From IMG/VR virus record IMGVR_UViG_3300047094_001412, positions 1 to 40,505 of that record: DNA of 40,505 nt. One strand, given 5' to 3'. This document shows, piece by piece, positions 15,006-26,200 of this stretch; position 1 is the stretch's first letter; each line of letters opens with the position of its first letter. Source of the stretch: a virus. A program made the position numbers and the translations under genes. The notes under the pieces were generated by a model that was given only the letters and a program-made list of their open reading frames with translations, did not search any database and had not been told where the DNA came from.

Positions 15006-18000
15006 TTATATTAAAAAGTAATTTAATGCGATTGGAACTCCGATAATGCCGCCGCGGAAATCGAAAGTTGCATTCATTTGTATCGCGCCGCTAGTAATAG
15101 TTGTAATTTGATTACTATTAATCAATATGCTACCTGCTGTTACACTATTTACATTTAACGCTGCACCACCTCCACCAATTTGTGATGCAATATATGCCTT
15201 AATAGCACGTTGTGTTGGTACTACATTATCTGAGTCTGCACTAAAGAATGGATCTGTACTGAATTCAGTAATTGTTGCAGATCCGCCGCCTAATGTTACG
15301 TTACCCAAATTAAGTTCATTCAAGCCCGAAATGTTAAATGCATCCGCATTTAGTGTTGCAATACCAGTGCTTTGTTCAACTGCAAACAAATTACCTACTC
15401 TAAAGTTTCCGTCCTGGTCTGTACTTGTAAAGAATACTCTTCCACCGCCGTTTTCAACAACTTCGTCTGCCGGGTCTGGTGCTATTAAAGGTGTTCCTGG
15501 GTAGTTGCTACTAGTAAATCCGCCGGTGCCAATATCTAAGAAATCGTGTCCTGTTAATCGAACTTGCGAATATCGAATCCTTGTTTCTAAACTTACACCG
15601 TTTTCTGGTGCTTCATCTATAGAGAATGTCGGACTTATTTGGAAGAACGCCTTATAAGATCCGTCAATTTCTCCCAAGAATGTCAACACATTGACTAGCT
15701 TAAACACTCTATCTGGTAAGTGCGAGAATACAATGTTTGAACCAGCTACAGGTCTTTGTGTTAATCTTCTAATCGCAATGACACCGGTTGCTTGATAATT
15801 ATCAGCGAAACCGTCAAGGCCTGATAGATTAGCCGATCCTGTAACATACGACGATCCTCTATTTGTAAAGGTAGGATTGGCTAATACTCCGCTGCCTACT
15901 CTTACTGTGTGCGGAACATCATAAATTACACTAGGATCTGTTACAGTCATAGTAGGCACAGTATCATAACCTGACCCTGGCTCAGTAATAATAATCTGGA
16001 ACACTTTTTCGTCTGCTACAGACGCTCTGCCTTTTGCAGTCGCTCCAGTTCTAACACGCACAGTATGTGAACTAACTTGCTCACTTAGAACTGCCCAGTA
16101 CCCGTTACGGTCTGGAGTTCCAAAAGCAAGTGCATTATATCCAGCGACGACTGCTGCACTAGGTCCTGGAAGACCTCTAGCAGTCCAAACTATACCGTCT
16201 TCGCTAGTAACTACGAAAGAATAATCTTCAACTGCTGAATTATATACCGTGGCCATAAATAATCCTTGGCCATAACTGACTTTTTCGTAACCGGCCACAG
16301 AACTACCATCTGGCGATGTAGTAGTCATCGAGCTCCATGTTGTTCCGTTTAAGCTGTAAGCACCATCGTTTGAATTACTAGCTAAGGCAACAAACTTATT
16401 ATTACCATATGTCACCGTCGTCCATGTTGATGCTGCTGGCAACACTCTTGTTGCCCAGGTTTCTCCGTCAGTGCTCGAAGCTGCTACTGTAGTTCCGCTT
16501 CTTACAGCTACAAATAATCCTTTTCCATAAGTTATAGCATTGTAACCGGTAGTAGCCAATGTACCGGTTATATCCCAAGTGATTCCGTCTAAGGACACTG
16601 CGACTGTAGTCGTATCCAATGCAATTGCTACCCAGCGGCCGTTTCCGTATGTAACACTGATCCAGTCAGCTGATTCTGGCATTGTGGTTGCATCCCAATT
16701 TATGCCATCTTCTGAATATGCTGCTTGATTTGTTCCGGATGCTACTGCTACAAATATTCCGGTGTTTTGAATAGAAGAAACATCGTCTACTTGTGCCGCT
16801 GCTACTGAAGTCCAAGATTGGTTACTTGGCATAGACATACTAGTCCATGTTATACCATCGTTACTATATGCACCCGAAGCTGCTGTTCGTATAGCAACAT
16901 ATCTTCCGCTGAATCCTGTACCTACAAAATCAAATGGCACCGCTGGATTGAGTTCTTCGTCTTGTAATAATAATTCTCCGGTTATCGGATCTACGCTTGT
17001 AATAGTAATTACAATATCGTTCGCAGGACTTGCACCGCCTAAATCTGTTCCTGCTATAGTGATAGTTTGAAGACGCTCATAGCCGCTGCCGCCAGTTACT
17101 CCTGTTACTATATACTTCCAACCGTTTCTGATTACATTAAAAGTAGCAGGTGTTACATTACCGTCACCGCTGTACGTTCCAGTTACATTAATATAAGTGC
17201 CTGTAGTTTGTCCGAACACTGCATCTGTCCATTGTGAAGATGCAATACTTGTTGATACAGTAGTAGTAAATCCTGGTGAACTAAATTCTACAGTTGGTTC
17301 AATAGTATAAGTTGTAGATGCATCCGGAGACACAATAGCAGTCCCAGGAACAACATGATCCCAGCCAGCTGCACCAGTGCTAAACTTTTCTACAGTAGCT
17401 ATCTTAGTACCAGAAGAGTATGCTGTGATTCTTCCAATTTGGCCTGCACCAGTTCCTCCAGTTAATAAAACAGTCATCCCAACATACTGATCATCTGGGC
17501 TACCATCTGTTGCTGCAAGTGTTATCGAAGTTGAATCTCCAACCTGTGCTGTACTAGAAAAAGTTACGTAACCTAGACCTCCAAATTGCTCTGATTCTGC
17601 TTCGCCTTCTATTAATCGTACTTGATATACACCGTCATCTCTGAACTCATCCTGAACAGCAGCTCCGTTGGAACCACCACCAGTAATTGTCCAAGTTGCA
17701 GTAGTATGATCGATACCAGCATTGAGATATTCTGCACGTAACAATGAAGATCCGTCTGTTAAAATTTGAAACAGTTCTGGACTAAATCTAGTGATATTAT
17801 CTACAATAGCAGTATTAGGTGTTTCTGTTAAATCTACACCTTCTGCTATAGCACCAAAAGAACCATAAGAATTGTTACCGTTAGTACCTCTAATACGGCC
17901 ACCGTTTTCTGACAAGTATCCAATATGAGAATAATAAGTGAATACTGAAACTAATTCAGCACGACCGTTGTTAGTTACCCACGCACCAATACCATCGCTA

Positions 18001-21000
18001 ATGACTTGAGTAAAGTCGTTAGACGTTATAGAATCGTTTCCTCCGTTGTGCAATGCTCCGTCGATTTTTTGTCCGATAGCAGCATTACCAAATGTAGTTA
18101 ACCCTTGTACATAAGGAGAACGGCTAATAATCCATGTTGTAAAGTCGGCTGGACCCCAACCTGGATCTAAGCTTGCATATGCACCAGCAGTTACTCTACT
18201 TGTTCCGTATGCATTAGGCGGTGTTAAGTCTCCGAATAATCCATCAAGAGTCATGTCTCTTAAACCAGTAGCATCTCTTAGATAGAACATATCTTCTTCT
18301 AAACTGCCTGTAACTGCATTTATATAATACCTTGCTGCATAACGAGATCTATAATTACCTGGATATCTTAAATCATATTTTAATGCATCGATGTAAGTAT
18401 TCACATCTCTTAAACATAATGCACTATCATATGCCAGCGACACACTCATGCTTCCTGACGATGAATTTAAATTAAAAATGGCACCAAATCTTGATTCTGA
18501 TACCGAGAACTTAGTTGAACTAATAATGTCTCGAACATAATATATTCTACCTGCTGTAATCCCTCCAAATACTGTTCCTGTAAATTTAATCCCAGCGTTT
18601 CTAGTTAACCAAGAAGTGCTTGAAATAGTAAACGAATCGTCGACAGTGTCTGAGGCTGTAGCTGTATCACTGAATGTCACGTCAATGTATGCTGTGGCTT
18701 CTGCAACTAAAAACTCTCTATTGAGTTCTAATAAAAGTTCAGCATAATATCTGTTTCTTTCTTCTGTTTGGCAAACAGATCCTTCATTCGATGCACTAAA
18801 AATAATATTATTAATTAAGGGCATCAATACATTAATTCTAGTAATAGCAGTCGCGTTTGATGAGACATTTGCAATTGCTTGAGTTCGTACATATTCTAGT
18901 GCTGCTCTTGTAGCTGCTTTTTGATTTAAAGTATAAACTTCAGTTGCAGTTAGTCTCAAATACGAATGAGCAGCTTTAATAGACTGATAGTTACTGTTGA
19001 ACATGAAATCATATCCAACTGCTTTTAATATTATACCAACATCTCTAGAGCATTTAGCATGATCATAAACTAAGCTACTATAAGTGTTTGTAATAAACTG
19101 TAAAGTTCCTTTAACAATGTCTGTTTTATTAGAAGCAATTATACCTGCTGCCGCTTGAATATCAGCAGCAGCCCATGTAATACTAGGAGCACTTTCTGCA
19201 ACTAATCCACTTAAACTATTTGCGGTGATAACATTTTCGATATTACCTGCAAGAGTTGTCATTCTACCGCCTTCTGTTGCGGTAGCTGCTGTGCCACTAG
19301 TGTTCTGTCCTGGGTATAATTCTTGTACAATGTCTGCACAAACTACACCAATTTGGGTATACATTGCTGCTGATGCTGCTTGTTGGCCTACAGGATAAAC
19401 TGATACACCAGTTATATTATTGAATAAGCTTCTAGCAATATTTCTAGTTGCCAGGTTTCCTCCATAGTTAACATCGTATGACAGTGCATCGATGCTATAT
19501 CCTATATCGCGCTGACATTTTGCTTGCCCTTCTGGTCCTAACCCGACCCATACCGAATTATAATTAGTGTTTAACCAGTCACTGATTTCAGTGATAATAA
19601 ATGCTCTGTTAGTTTGTAATTGTTGTCTAGCATTAGTAAAATTAGCAGTTCCTGTATTTGTAAACACTAATGCATCTGCGTTTCCTACACCGTTTTCTAG
19701 AATATCAAGAATTTCGTTATATGTATTATGGCTTCTTGTTCTAGCTGTTGAGTAGCTTGTCAATAATGTATTAATTTCTGATTTAATAAAATTAACAGAT
19801 CCTAACTCTTGTTGTAACTGTCCGGTAATAACAACTGCTGACTGTTGTCTATAATAAGAAATACCGTTTTGTACTGCCCAGAAATTTGATCCGAATGCTA
19901 CATCATAATAACCAGCATCTACTAAAAATCCTGCATCTCTTCTGCAAAGACTACTATTATAAGTAAAGGAACCAAAATTCGTATTGATATAATCAATGGT
20001 ATTGTCTTTAATTGTTTCTACTGCACTGTTTAATGTCGAATAAGCAGATATTAATGCAGTAGTTGATGTTACACCATTGGTTGCAGACGGATCAGTTAAT
20101 GTGTAAACAGCATTTTCAGGACCGTCGGTTACTAATTCAATTATAACATCCATGTTAGCACCAATAAAGGTACGTGCGGCTACTGATCCTGCTGTACCAG
20201 TATATCTACTTATGGCTGTTTGCAACGGAGTAATAGTGTCGTTGGTAGATAAACTTTGCATCCTTTCTTTTAAAAAGTTTATAGATGCAAGAGTCGCTAC
20301 TCTAATTGATGTTGGAATCTGAGGACCAGAATTATCGTCGCCGTCCCAATATGCTAAACCTGCTTTTACACTCATAGCGTTACCGCCATAAGTTAAATCA
20401 TAAATGATAGCATCAATTAAGTAACCAGTGTCACGTCTGGTATCTGTTTTTCCATATGCTAGAGTTGGATAGTTAGCAGCAAGGTATGAAATTACTTCTT
20501 CTTGCAGCCATTTTTTATTATATTGTATTAATTTTCTAGCATCACCGTAGCCTACAAGATATGAAGAATTGTACCCAACAGGATCTGTGAGTGTAGCTGT
20601 ATACATTGTATTAAGAGAAAAATCAATTTGATTTCTCATCATCTGTACAAGATCAGTTAATACAGTTGCTTCTGCTGTGTCACCATATGGATATTGATCT
20701 ACTTGTGGAATAGTATTACCAGATGTTGGTGTAACATTTGTTCCTACTACTAATTGACCAATAACAGTACTTAAACGGTCAAGTGTTCTTATACTGTAAT
20801 AAGAATCTTCTAGATTGACTAGACTTCCTGCAGGTCCTGCATTCGTCGAACGTAATTCGTCGCCTTGAATACATGTTCCTGCTGGTACAATTATAGGAAG
20901 TGTTTCTCTATATCTTCCTGTAGCTGCTCTAATTAAATTATTTGGAACTACTCTTTCTGGAATATCCGCAGTGTCCCCAGATACTAATACAGTTGTAATA

Positions 21001-23195
21001 ACTCCGACTAGTTCTTGAACGATTGGTAAAGCACCAGGTTCTGCACTTACAATAGTGCTTACAAAATTTTGTGGAGCAATTGCAGTCGAATCATCTCCTA
21101 CATTTTGATATAATGTTGCAGGCGGTGTTTGATTCAATACTGCTTCTATAACTTCAAGCATATAATTATATGCTGCTGCTGATTGTTGTCCTTCTGCTGC
21201 TAAGTTATTATATGGGCCGGTACCATTGTTTTCTTCTGCTGTTGAAAAAGGTCCGTCATCTAGTGCATTCAAGAATGTTTGAGCTGCTGCACGAATCTTT
21301 AAATTGCCACCATGTGTTAGATCATATACTGTTCTATCTATAATAAATCCAACATCTCTTTCGCATTTAGCAGTTTCATAAGTGAAATTATACCAAATAC
21401 TTGAAATTGTTGCATTATCAATCTGGTAACGAATCCATGCTGTTACTTCTCTTTGAATAAACGCTCTGTTAATTTCGATTAGCTGTCGAGCATTTGGATA
21501 ACGAGCACCGTTTAAGACTTGTTCTGCTGCATATCTAATAGTTTTGAATGGTTTATCTAAAGTAACTCCGTGTGTTGGAGCAGGAAGATCTGTTCCTGTA
21601 GCACTGTTGACATAATAGGTAAAATCTGATTGACCTAAAGTTGCCCACTCTGGGAATCCAGCATCGCTTACACGTAATATTTGTCCTTCTGTTCCGATAG
21701 GTAGTCGTGCTGGCCCAACGCCTTCACTATAGTAAACTAAGTCGCCGCCACGGGTTAATACTTCTGTTTCTGTACCTACTGCAATAACGTTCCAATAAGT
21801 ACCTGATATGTCTTGGTCCGGGCGACTCAGTGCTGCGCCGCCACCGGTATTAATAATCGACGAACCGTCGTCTGCTTCTGATCTATGTTTTTTAATACAA
21901 AGATAAGAATTAGTTCCGAACTGTACTGCATCGCCGACTTCATACTCCCGGTCGTCTTGCCATGTACCTTGCCAACTTATACCGCTGTTTAGTCTTGCAA
22001 AATATGATGTGTTAGTAGGATGCGCTGCAACTGTTGCTGTCATTAGGCCTGACGCAGTAGTTGGAGTAAATTCTGAACCGTCTTGGTCATCGTTAATTGT
22101 AAACTCGTCTACTTCCTCTACTGTATCGATATAATAAGTTGCATTTGTGAACACATTACCGAATGTTGTACCAGTAAATTTAACAGCCATTCCTGACACA
22201 AGTCCTTCTGTTGTATTAGCTGTAAATATTCTTGTACCTGCGTTTGTAGCAGAAACAGTAACTTGTGTAGAAGGAGAATCGGCAATCGCCAAATATGTAT
22301 ATCCGTTAACACGAACTACATCTCCAATTCTATAATCTTGTGTAATTACCCAGTCACTTGACCAATTTAAACCTTCGGCGAATAACCTCCAGTCCGATGT
22401 AGCAGTAGTAGGCACTAAACCGGTATGATTAGTTAGTGCCACATATTGATTTCCGCCGTAGCGTACTATATCTCCGATTTGATATAAAGTTAGATTACTC
22501 CATTCGTCTTGATATTGTAAACCGTTGGTAAAAGTTTCCCAATTTGATTCGTCTGATTCGAAAGTAGTAGAAGTATGATCTGATACGCAAATATATAACC
22601 CGCCGCCGTACTTTACTACATCATTTACTTTATATCTAACTGAAGTTAGCCAAGCTGTCTTATACTCTAATCCTTGATTAAATTCATCCCACTTTGATTG
22701 ATCTGCTTCTAATCCTAACGAAACAGTTGCAGCCGATGTATGGCCTACATTAGCTACATATGTGTAGCCGCCGTATTTTACTACGTCATTGATCTTATAA
22801 CGAGTCGATGTTGTCCACTCATTTTTCCAGTCAAATCCTTCTCCAAATAAATCCCATTTGTTTAAATCTGCTTCTAGTCCTAATGTACTAGTAGCAGCTG
22901 ATGTATGGCCTAAGTTGGCAATATAAAGATTACCGCCATATTTTACTATATCTCCAATTTTATATACAGTACCAGTGGTCCAACCACTTCTCCAATCTTG
23001 GCCGTTGGACATTACATTCCACTTAGAAGGTGTAAATGTCAAATCAACATCAAATGACGCATTCGATGTATGATTAACCATACATATATAGGTTTTACCG
23101 CCGTATCTTACAACATCGTCTTTGTAGTAAACAGTGCCTGCATTCCAGGTGTCTTTCCATACAAATCTAATTCTACCAAGGTTAAATTCTGCCAT
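15006..23195 (-). CDS. Giant fibre protein, 2729 residues, with CBM-like repeats, beta-helix and Asp-box propeller
   Basis: Largest gene in the window. Residues 1-470 hold seven repeats of W-x(6-8)-Y-x-x-x-D-x-V-x-Y-G-G-x-x-Y, similar to chitin-binding (CBM5/12-like) modules. From about 600 to 1600 there are six copies of a helical module with C-x-R-D and Y-D-x-x-[YF]-x-x-N (the second copy lacks the Cys). A beta-helix core at about 1630-1770 contains A-L-H-N-G-G-N and Y-G-S-F-G. Residues about 2110-2340 form a predicted six-blade beta-propeller with S-x-[DN]-G-x-x-W repeats. The C-terminus has G-H-D-F-L-D-I-G-T-G, N-F-R-V-G and V-V-P-T-Q-R-A-I, shared with the 1894-residue protein. CGGAG precedes the start. 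It is likely a host-contacting fibre or baseplate appendage; no enzymatic residues were identified. Confidence 0.85.
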   Translation of the reverse strand: MAEFNLGRIRFVWKDTWNAGTVYYKDDVVRYGGKTYICMVNHTSNASFDVDLTFTPSKWNVMSNGQDWRSGWTTGTVYKIGDIVKYGGNLYIANLGHTSAATSTLGLEADLNKWDLFGEGFDWKNEWTTSTRYKINDVVKYGGYTYVANVGHTSAATVSLGLEADQSKWDEFNQGLEYKTAWLTSVRYKVNDVVKYGGGLYICVSDHTSTTFESDESNWETFTNGLQYQDEWSNLTLYQIGDIVRYGGNQYVALTNHTGLVPTTATSDWRLFAEGLNWSSDWVITQDYRIGDVVRVNGYTYLAIADSPSTQVTVSATNAGTRIFTANTTEGLVSGMAVKFTGTTFGNVFTNATYYIDTVEEVDEFTINDDQDGSEFTPTTASGLMTATVAAHPTNTSYFARLNSGISWQGTWQDDREYEVGDAVQFGTNSYLCIKKHRSEADDGSSIINTGGGAALSRPDQDISGTYWNVIAVGTETEVLTRGGDLVYYSEGVGPARLPIGTEGQILRVSDAGFPEWATLGQSDFTYYVNSATGTDLPAPTHGVTLDKPFKTIRYAAEQVLNGARYPNARQLIEINRAFIQREVTAWIRYQIDNATISSIWYNFTYETAKCERDVGFIIDRTVYDLTHGGNLKIRAAAQTFLNALDDGPFSTAEENNGTGPYNNLAAEGQQSAAAYNYMLEVIEAVLNQTPPATLYQNVGDDSTAIAPQNFVSTIVSAEPGALPIVQELVGVITTVLVSGDTADIPERVVPNNLIRAATGRYRETLPIIVPAGTCIQGDELRSTNAGPAGSLVNLEDSYYSIRTLDRLSTVIGQLVVGTNVTPTSGNTIPQVDQYPYGDTAEATVLTDLVQMMRNQIDFSLNTMYTATLTDPVGYNSSYLVGYGDARKLIQYNKKWLQEEVISYLAANYPTLAYGKTDTRRDTGYLIDAIIYDLTYGGNAMSVKAGLAYWDGDDNSGPQIPTSIRVATLASINFLKERMQSLSTNDTITPLQTAISRYTGTAGSVAARTFIGANMDVIIELVTDGPENAVYTLTDPSATNGVTSTTALISAYSTLNSAVETIKDNTIDYINTNFGSFTYNSSLCRRDAGFLVDAGYYDVAFGSNFWAVQNGISYYRQQSAVVITGQLQQELGSVNFIKSEINTLLTSYSTARTRSHNTYNEILDILENGVGNADALVFTNTGTANFTNARQQLQTNRAFIITEISDWLNTNYNSVWVGLGPEGQAKCQRDIGYSIDALSYDVNYGGNLATRNIARSLFNNITGVSVYPVGQQAASAAMYTQIGVVCADIVQELYPGQNTSGTAATATEGGRMTTLAGNIENVITANSLSGLVAESAPSITWAAADIQAAAGIIASNKTDIVKGTLQFITNTYSSLVYDHAKCSRDVGIILKAVGYDFMFNSNYQSIKAAHSYLRLTATEVYTLNQKAATRAALEYVRTQAIANVSSNATAITRINVLMPLINNIIFSASNEGSVCQTEERNRYYAELLLELNREFLVAEATAYIDVTFSDTATASDTVDDSFTISSTSWLTRNAGIKFTGTVFGGITAGRIYYVRDIISSTKFSVSESRFGAIFNLNSSSGSMSVSLAYDSALCLRDVNTYIDALKYDLRYPGNYRSRYAARYYINAVTGSLEEDMFYLRDATGLRDMTLDGLFGDLTPPNAYGTSRVTAGAYASLDPGWGPADFTTWIISRSPYVQGLTTFGNAAIGQKIDGALHNGGNDSITSNDFTQVISDGIGAWVTNNGRAELVSVFTYYSHIGYLSENGGRIRGTNGNNSYGSFGAIAEGVDLTETPNTAIVDNITRFSPELFQILTDGSSLLRAEYLNAGIDHTTATWTITGGGSNGAAVQDEFRDDGVYQVRLIEGEAESEQFGGLGYVTFSSTAQVGDSTSITLAATDGSPDDQYVGMTVLLTGGTGAGQIGRITAYSSGTKIATVEKFSTGAAGWDHVVPGTAIVSPDASTTYTIEPTVEFSSPGFTTTVSTSIASSQWTDAVFGQTTGTYINVTGTYSGDGNVTPATFNVIRNGWKYIVTGVTGGSGYERLQTITIAGTDLGGASPANDIVITITSVDPITGELLLQDEELNPAVPFDFVGTGFSGRYVAIRTAASGAYSNDGITWTSMSMPSNQSWTSVAAAQVDDVSSIQNTGIFVAVASGTNQAAYSEDGINWDATTMPESADWISVTYGNGRWVAIALDTTTVAVSLDGITWDITGTLATTGYNAITYGKGLFVAVRSGTTVAASSTDGETWATRVLPAASTWTTVTYGNNKFVALASNSNDGAYSLNGTTWSSMTTTSPDGSSVAGYEKVSYGQGLFMATVYNSAVEDYSFVVTSEDGIVWTARGLPGPSAAVVAGYNALAFGTPDRNGYWAVLSEQVSSHTVRVRTGATAKGRASVADEKVFQIIITEPGSGYDTVPTMTVTDPSVIYDVPHTVRVGSGVLANPTFTNRGSSYVTGSANLSGLDGFADNYQATGVIAIRRLTQRPVAGSNIVFSHLPDRVFKLVNVLTFLGEIDGSYKAFFQISPTFSIDEAPENGVSLETRIRYSQVRLTGHDFLDIGTGGFTSSNYPGTPLIAPDPADEVVENGGGRVFFTSTDQDGNFRVGNLFAVEQSTGIATLNADAFNISGLNELNLGNVTLGGGSATITEFSTDPFFSADSDNVVPTQRAIKAYIASQIGGGGAALNVNSVTAGSILINSNQITTITSGAIQMNATFDFRGGIIGVPIALNYFLI

Positions 23196-23213
23196 TCTAT
23201 GCTCCGATTGTTG

Positions 23214-23220
23214 TATTTAT
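23214..23220 (-). promoter_or_regulatory. T4-type late promoter box
   Basis: ATAAATA on the minus strand in the context AGAAATAAATACAAC, 18 bases before the ATG of the 2729-residue fibre gene and immediately after the stop of the 1894-residue gene. Confidence 0.7.
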
Positions 23221-23223
23221 TTC

Positions 23224-26200
23224 TTAAAAATCTGAACGTTCTCTAAAGGACGAATAAAAGAACGTTTGTGCGATAATTGTTCCTGCAACTATTGATGTTG
23301 GTGTAAAGTTGGCTTGAACTGGAATTACAATATTTAAATTTGCTGTATTTGTAATTAGTTGCGGTCCTACTGACACTGTTCCCGCAATAAAACTTGACGT
23401 AGCGATTTCTGATCCGCCCACTGTTAATCTGCCTGAAAGATATCTAGCTATAGCACGTTGAGTAGGAACCACACTATTCGAATCTGCTGAGAACAATACA
23501 TCTGTTGAGAACTCTCGAATAATTGCGCCTGTTCCTCCAATTCTAATGCCGCCTAATCGTAATTCACTAAGACCTGCTAAATCAAAAAAGTCTGCACTTA
23601 ATGTTACAATACCAGTGGCCTGTTCTACCTGGAATAACTCTCCTACTCTAAAGTTACCCAGTTGGTCGGTGGATGTATAGAAAACAACACCACCATTTAG
23701 ATAATCAATTTCATTTTCTGGATCAGGAGTAAACAATCCTGTTGAGTATATTTCAGGATAATTTGTCTGTTCAAAATTGCCAGTGCCTATATCCAAGAAA
23801 TCGTGTCCAGTTAGTCGTATTTGGCTGACTCTTTCTCTAATTAATACAGGCTGGTCATGGAAGAATGCATCTCTTACACGTAATTCTGGGCTAATACGGA
23901 ATCTAGCAGTGACACCGCTGAAATCCTCGCTTAATTGTGTACGTGTTACAATGGTGTAAATTGTATCGTCACCCACAAATTCAATTTGAGCACCTAATAT
24001 AGGTAATCTTTCTAATCTGCTGATTGAAATATTTTTTCCTACAGGAACAACATCTGCGACGCCGTCACCTGTAATTGTAGCAGTAAGTGTGTTAGAAAGA
24101 TAGCCAATTCCTCTATTACTCCAGCTTGGATTAGCGAGAACTCCGTCTGAAGTTCTTATTGTAAACACTGCTGGTTCTGAAAGGCTAGGTGATATTAAAG
24201 TTACTGTAGGAGTTGTAGTATATGCAGAGCCCGGATCCCAAATTTTAATAGACGAAACTCTACCACCACCAATTAAACAACGTCCTAAAGCTCTTTTACC
24301 TGCTCTTATTTTACTAATTCTGTTAGTTGTTCCGCCCACTGCTACCCATATTGGAGTATTAATACCTAACGATGATGTCACTGGAGAAAGATCAGGATTA
24401 CCAAATCCGATATTATTCCAAGGTAAACTAGAAGTTAATGTTTCTTCAACCCATTGCACACCGTTTTCTGATTTAAATATTTTCTCTGTTGCAGATCCTG
24501 CTTGGGTAGTACCGATAGCTAGAAAAACTCCTTGTGCATACTTAATAGATTTAATTTTCACCGGATTTAGCTGAGCATCTAGTATCTGAACTCCATCGAA
24601 CCAAAATGTTGGATTAAATCCATATGCAGTTTTTCCGTTACTAGCCACTGCTACGAATTTACCGTTGCCGTAAGCAATACCAACCCAATCATTACTGGTT
24701 GTAGAAATGCTTATATCAGTTCCTGCCCACGTTATTCCGTCATCTGAATATGCTACTGCATCTATACTGTTAGCAATAGCGACGAATTGTCCGGCACCGT
24801 AAGTAATATCTACCCAAACATGGTCTGATGAGTCTAGACTAACGATCGTAGAAGAATCCCAGTCTATACCGTTTTCAGAATATGCTTCATTTGATGTTCC
24901 TTGTGCTACTGCTACAAATTTACCATCACCATATGTAACTGCACTCCAACTTTCTATACTTGGCATAGCAGTCGTTGTCCAATCTATGCCGTTATAAGAA
25001 TATGCTGCTGCATTTACAGTTACAGCGTCAGCTTTTATTGCCACAAATAGCACTGCCGACGACGTCGGTGCTATTACCGGTAGTAATCCTTCTCCGGCAG
25101 CAACATTGGTCCATTGTCCGGACGACGGTAAAACAGAAGCGGTCCAATTTTCTGCATCGTAAGAATATAAAATTTGATCACTGTTTTGAGGAAATACTAC
25201 GAATACACCGCTAGATGCTACTCCGCTTACTGTAAAGTCTACGATTGAGTTCGTACTATCGTCTGAAACTTCAGTTACTGTGATTATTAAATTATTTTCA
25301 GATGTTACACCGTCTAATAAAGCACCTGATGCAGAAATTACATCTCCTACTGCATATCCTGCACCACTTTCATTTAATGTAGCCGAGTAAGTTCTTCCTG
25401 TTTTGATAACATCAAATGTTGCTACTAATGGAGTCAATCCGTCTTGTGTTTCTACTTCACCTGTTCCAAATTGTGTAGGAATATTGAAATATTGTCCTGA
25501 TGTTTCACCGTATATAACAGCTCCCCATTCGTCGGTAACAGGCACAGTTATTTCTTCACTTTCAAATCCTGGATCTGAGAATATCACACGGGGTTCGATT
25601 CTATAAGTAGTACCTGTGGTAAATGATGTAAGAGGATATCCTGGTATAATATGATCCCATCCTGGTTGATCATCTGATTCTCTTGAAACTAGAACTTCCT
25701 TACTAGTTGTATTATATTCTGTTATATACCCGTACTGGCCAGCACCTGGACCACTAAGAACTATTATTCTCATACCAAGATATTGTGCTTCGGTTCCGTC
25801 GTCATTAACAGCAATAGTAATTCCTGTATCATCCCCTCCTGGTGTAGAATGCGGCTGAGCATTACCTTGGGTTTCAGTATAACCTGCACCGCCAATTGTT
25901 TGATTAATTACTTGATTCAGCGTTGAAAAATCGTCTGCTTCAGTGTCAATAGGTTTTACATCAAATATAGCATTATCTCTAAAATCTTCAAATATAGCGT
26001 TAGCACCGGCACCTGATCCAATAAGTGTAAGAGCTGCATTTGTATAACTCTGTCCTGCATTATTAAATTCTAATAATAAGATAGCTCCGGTAGGAGAAAC
26101 GATATTTCCAGCAATGGTTGCTTCATTTAATCTATTATTTAAAGTACCGGAGATAGGAGTTTCTGTATTATCTCTACCGTCTGCTACTGAACCAAAATTA

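Noticed and set aside
24975-25214. Plus-strand frame in the propeller region of the 1894-residue gene
   Set aside because: Antisense shadow with no ribosome-binding site, and inconsistent with the single-strand gene layout.
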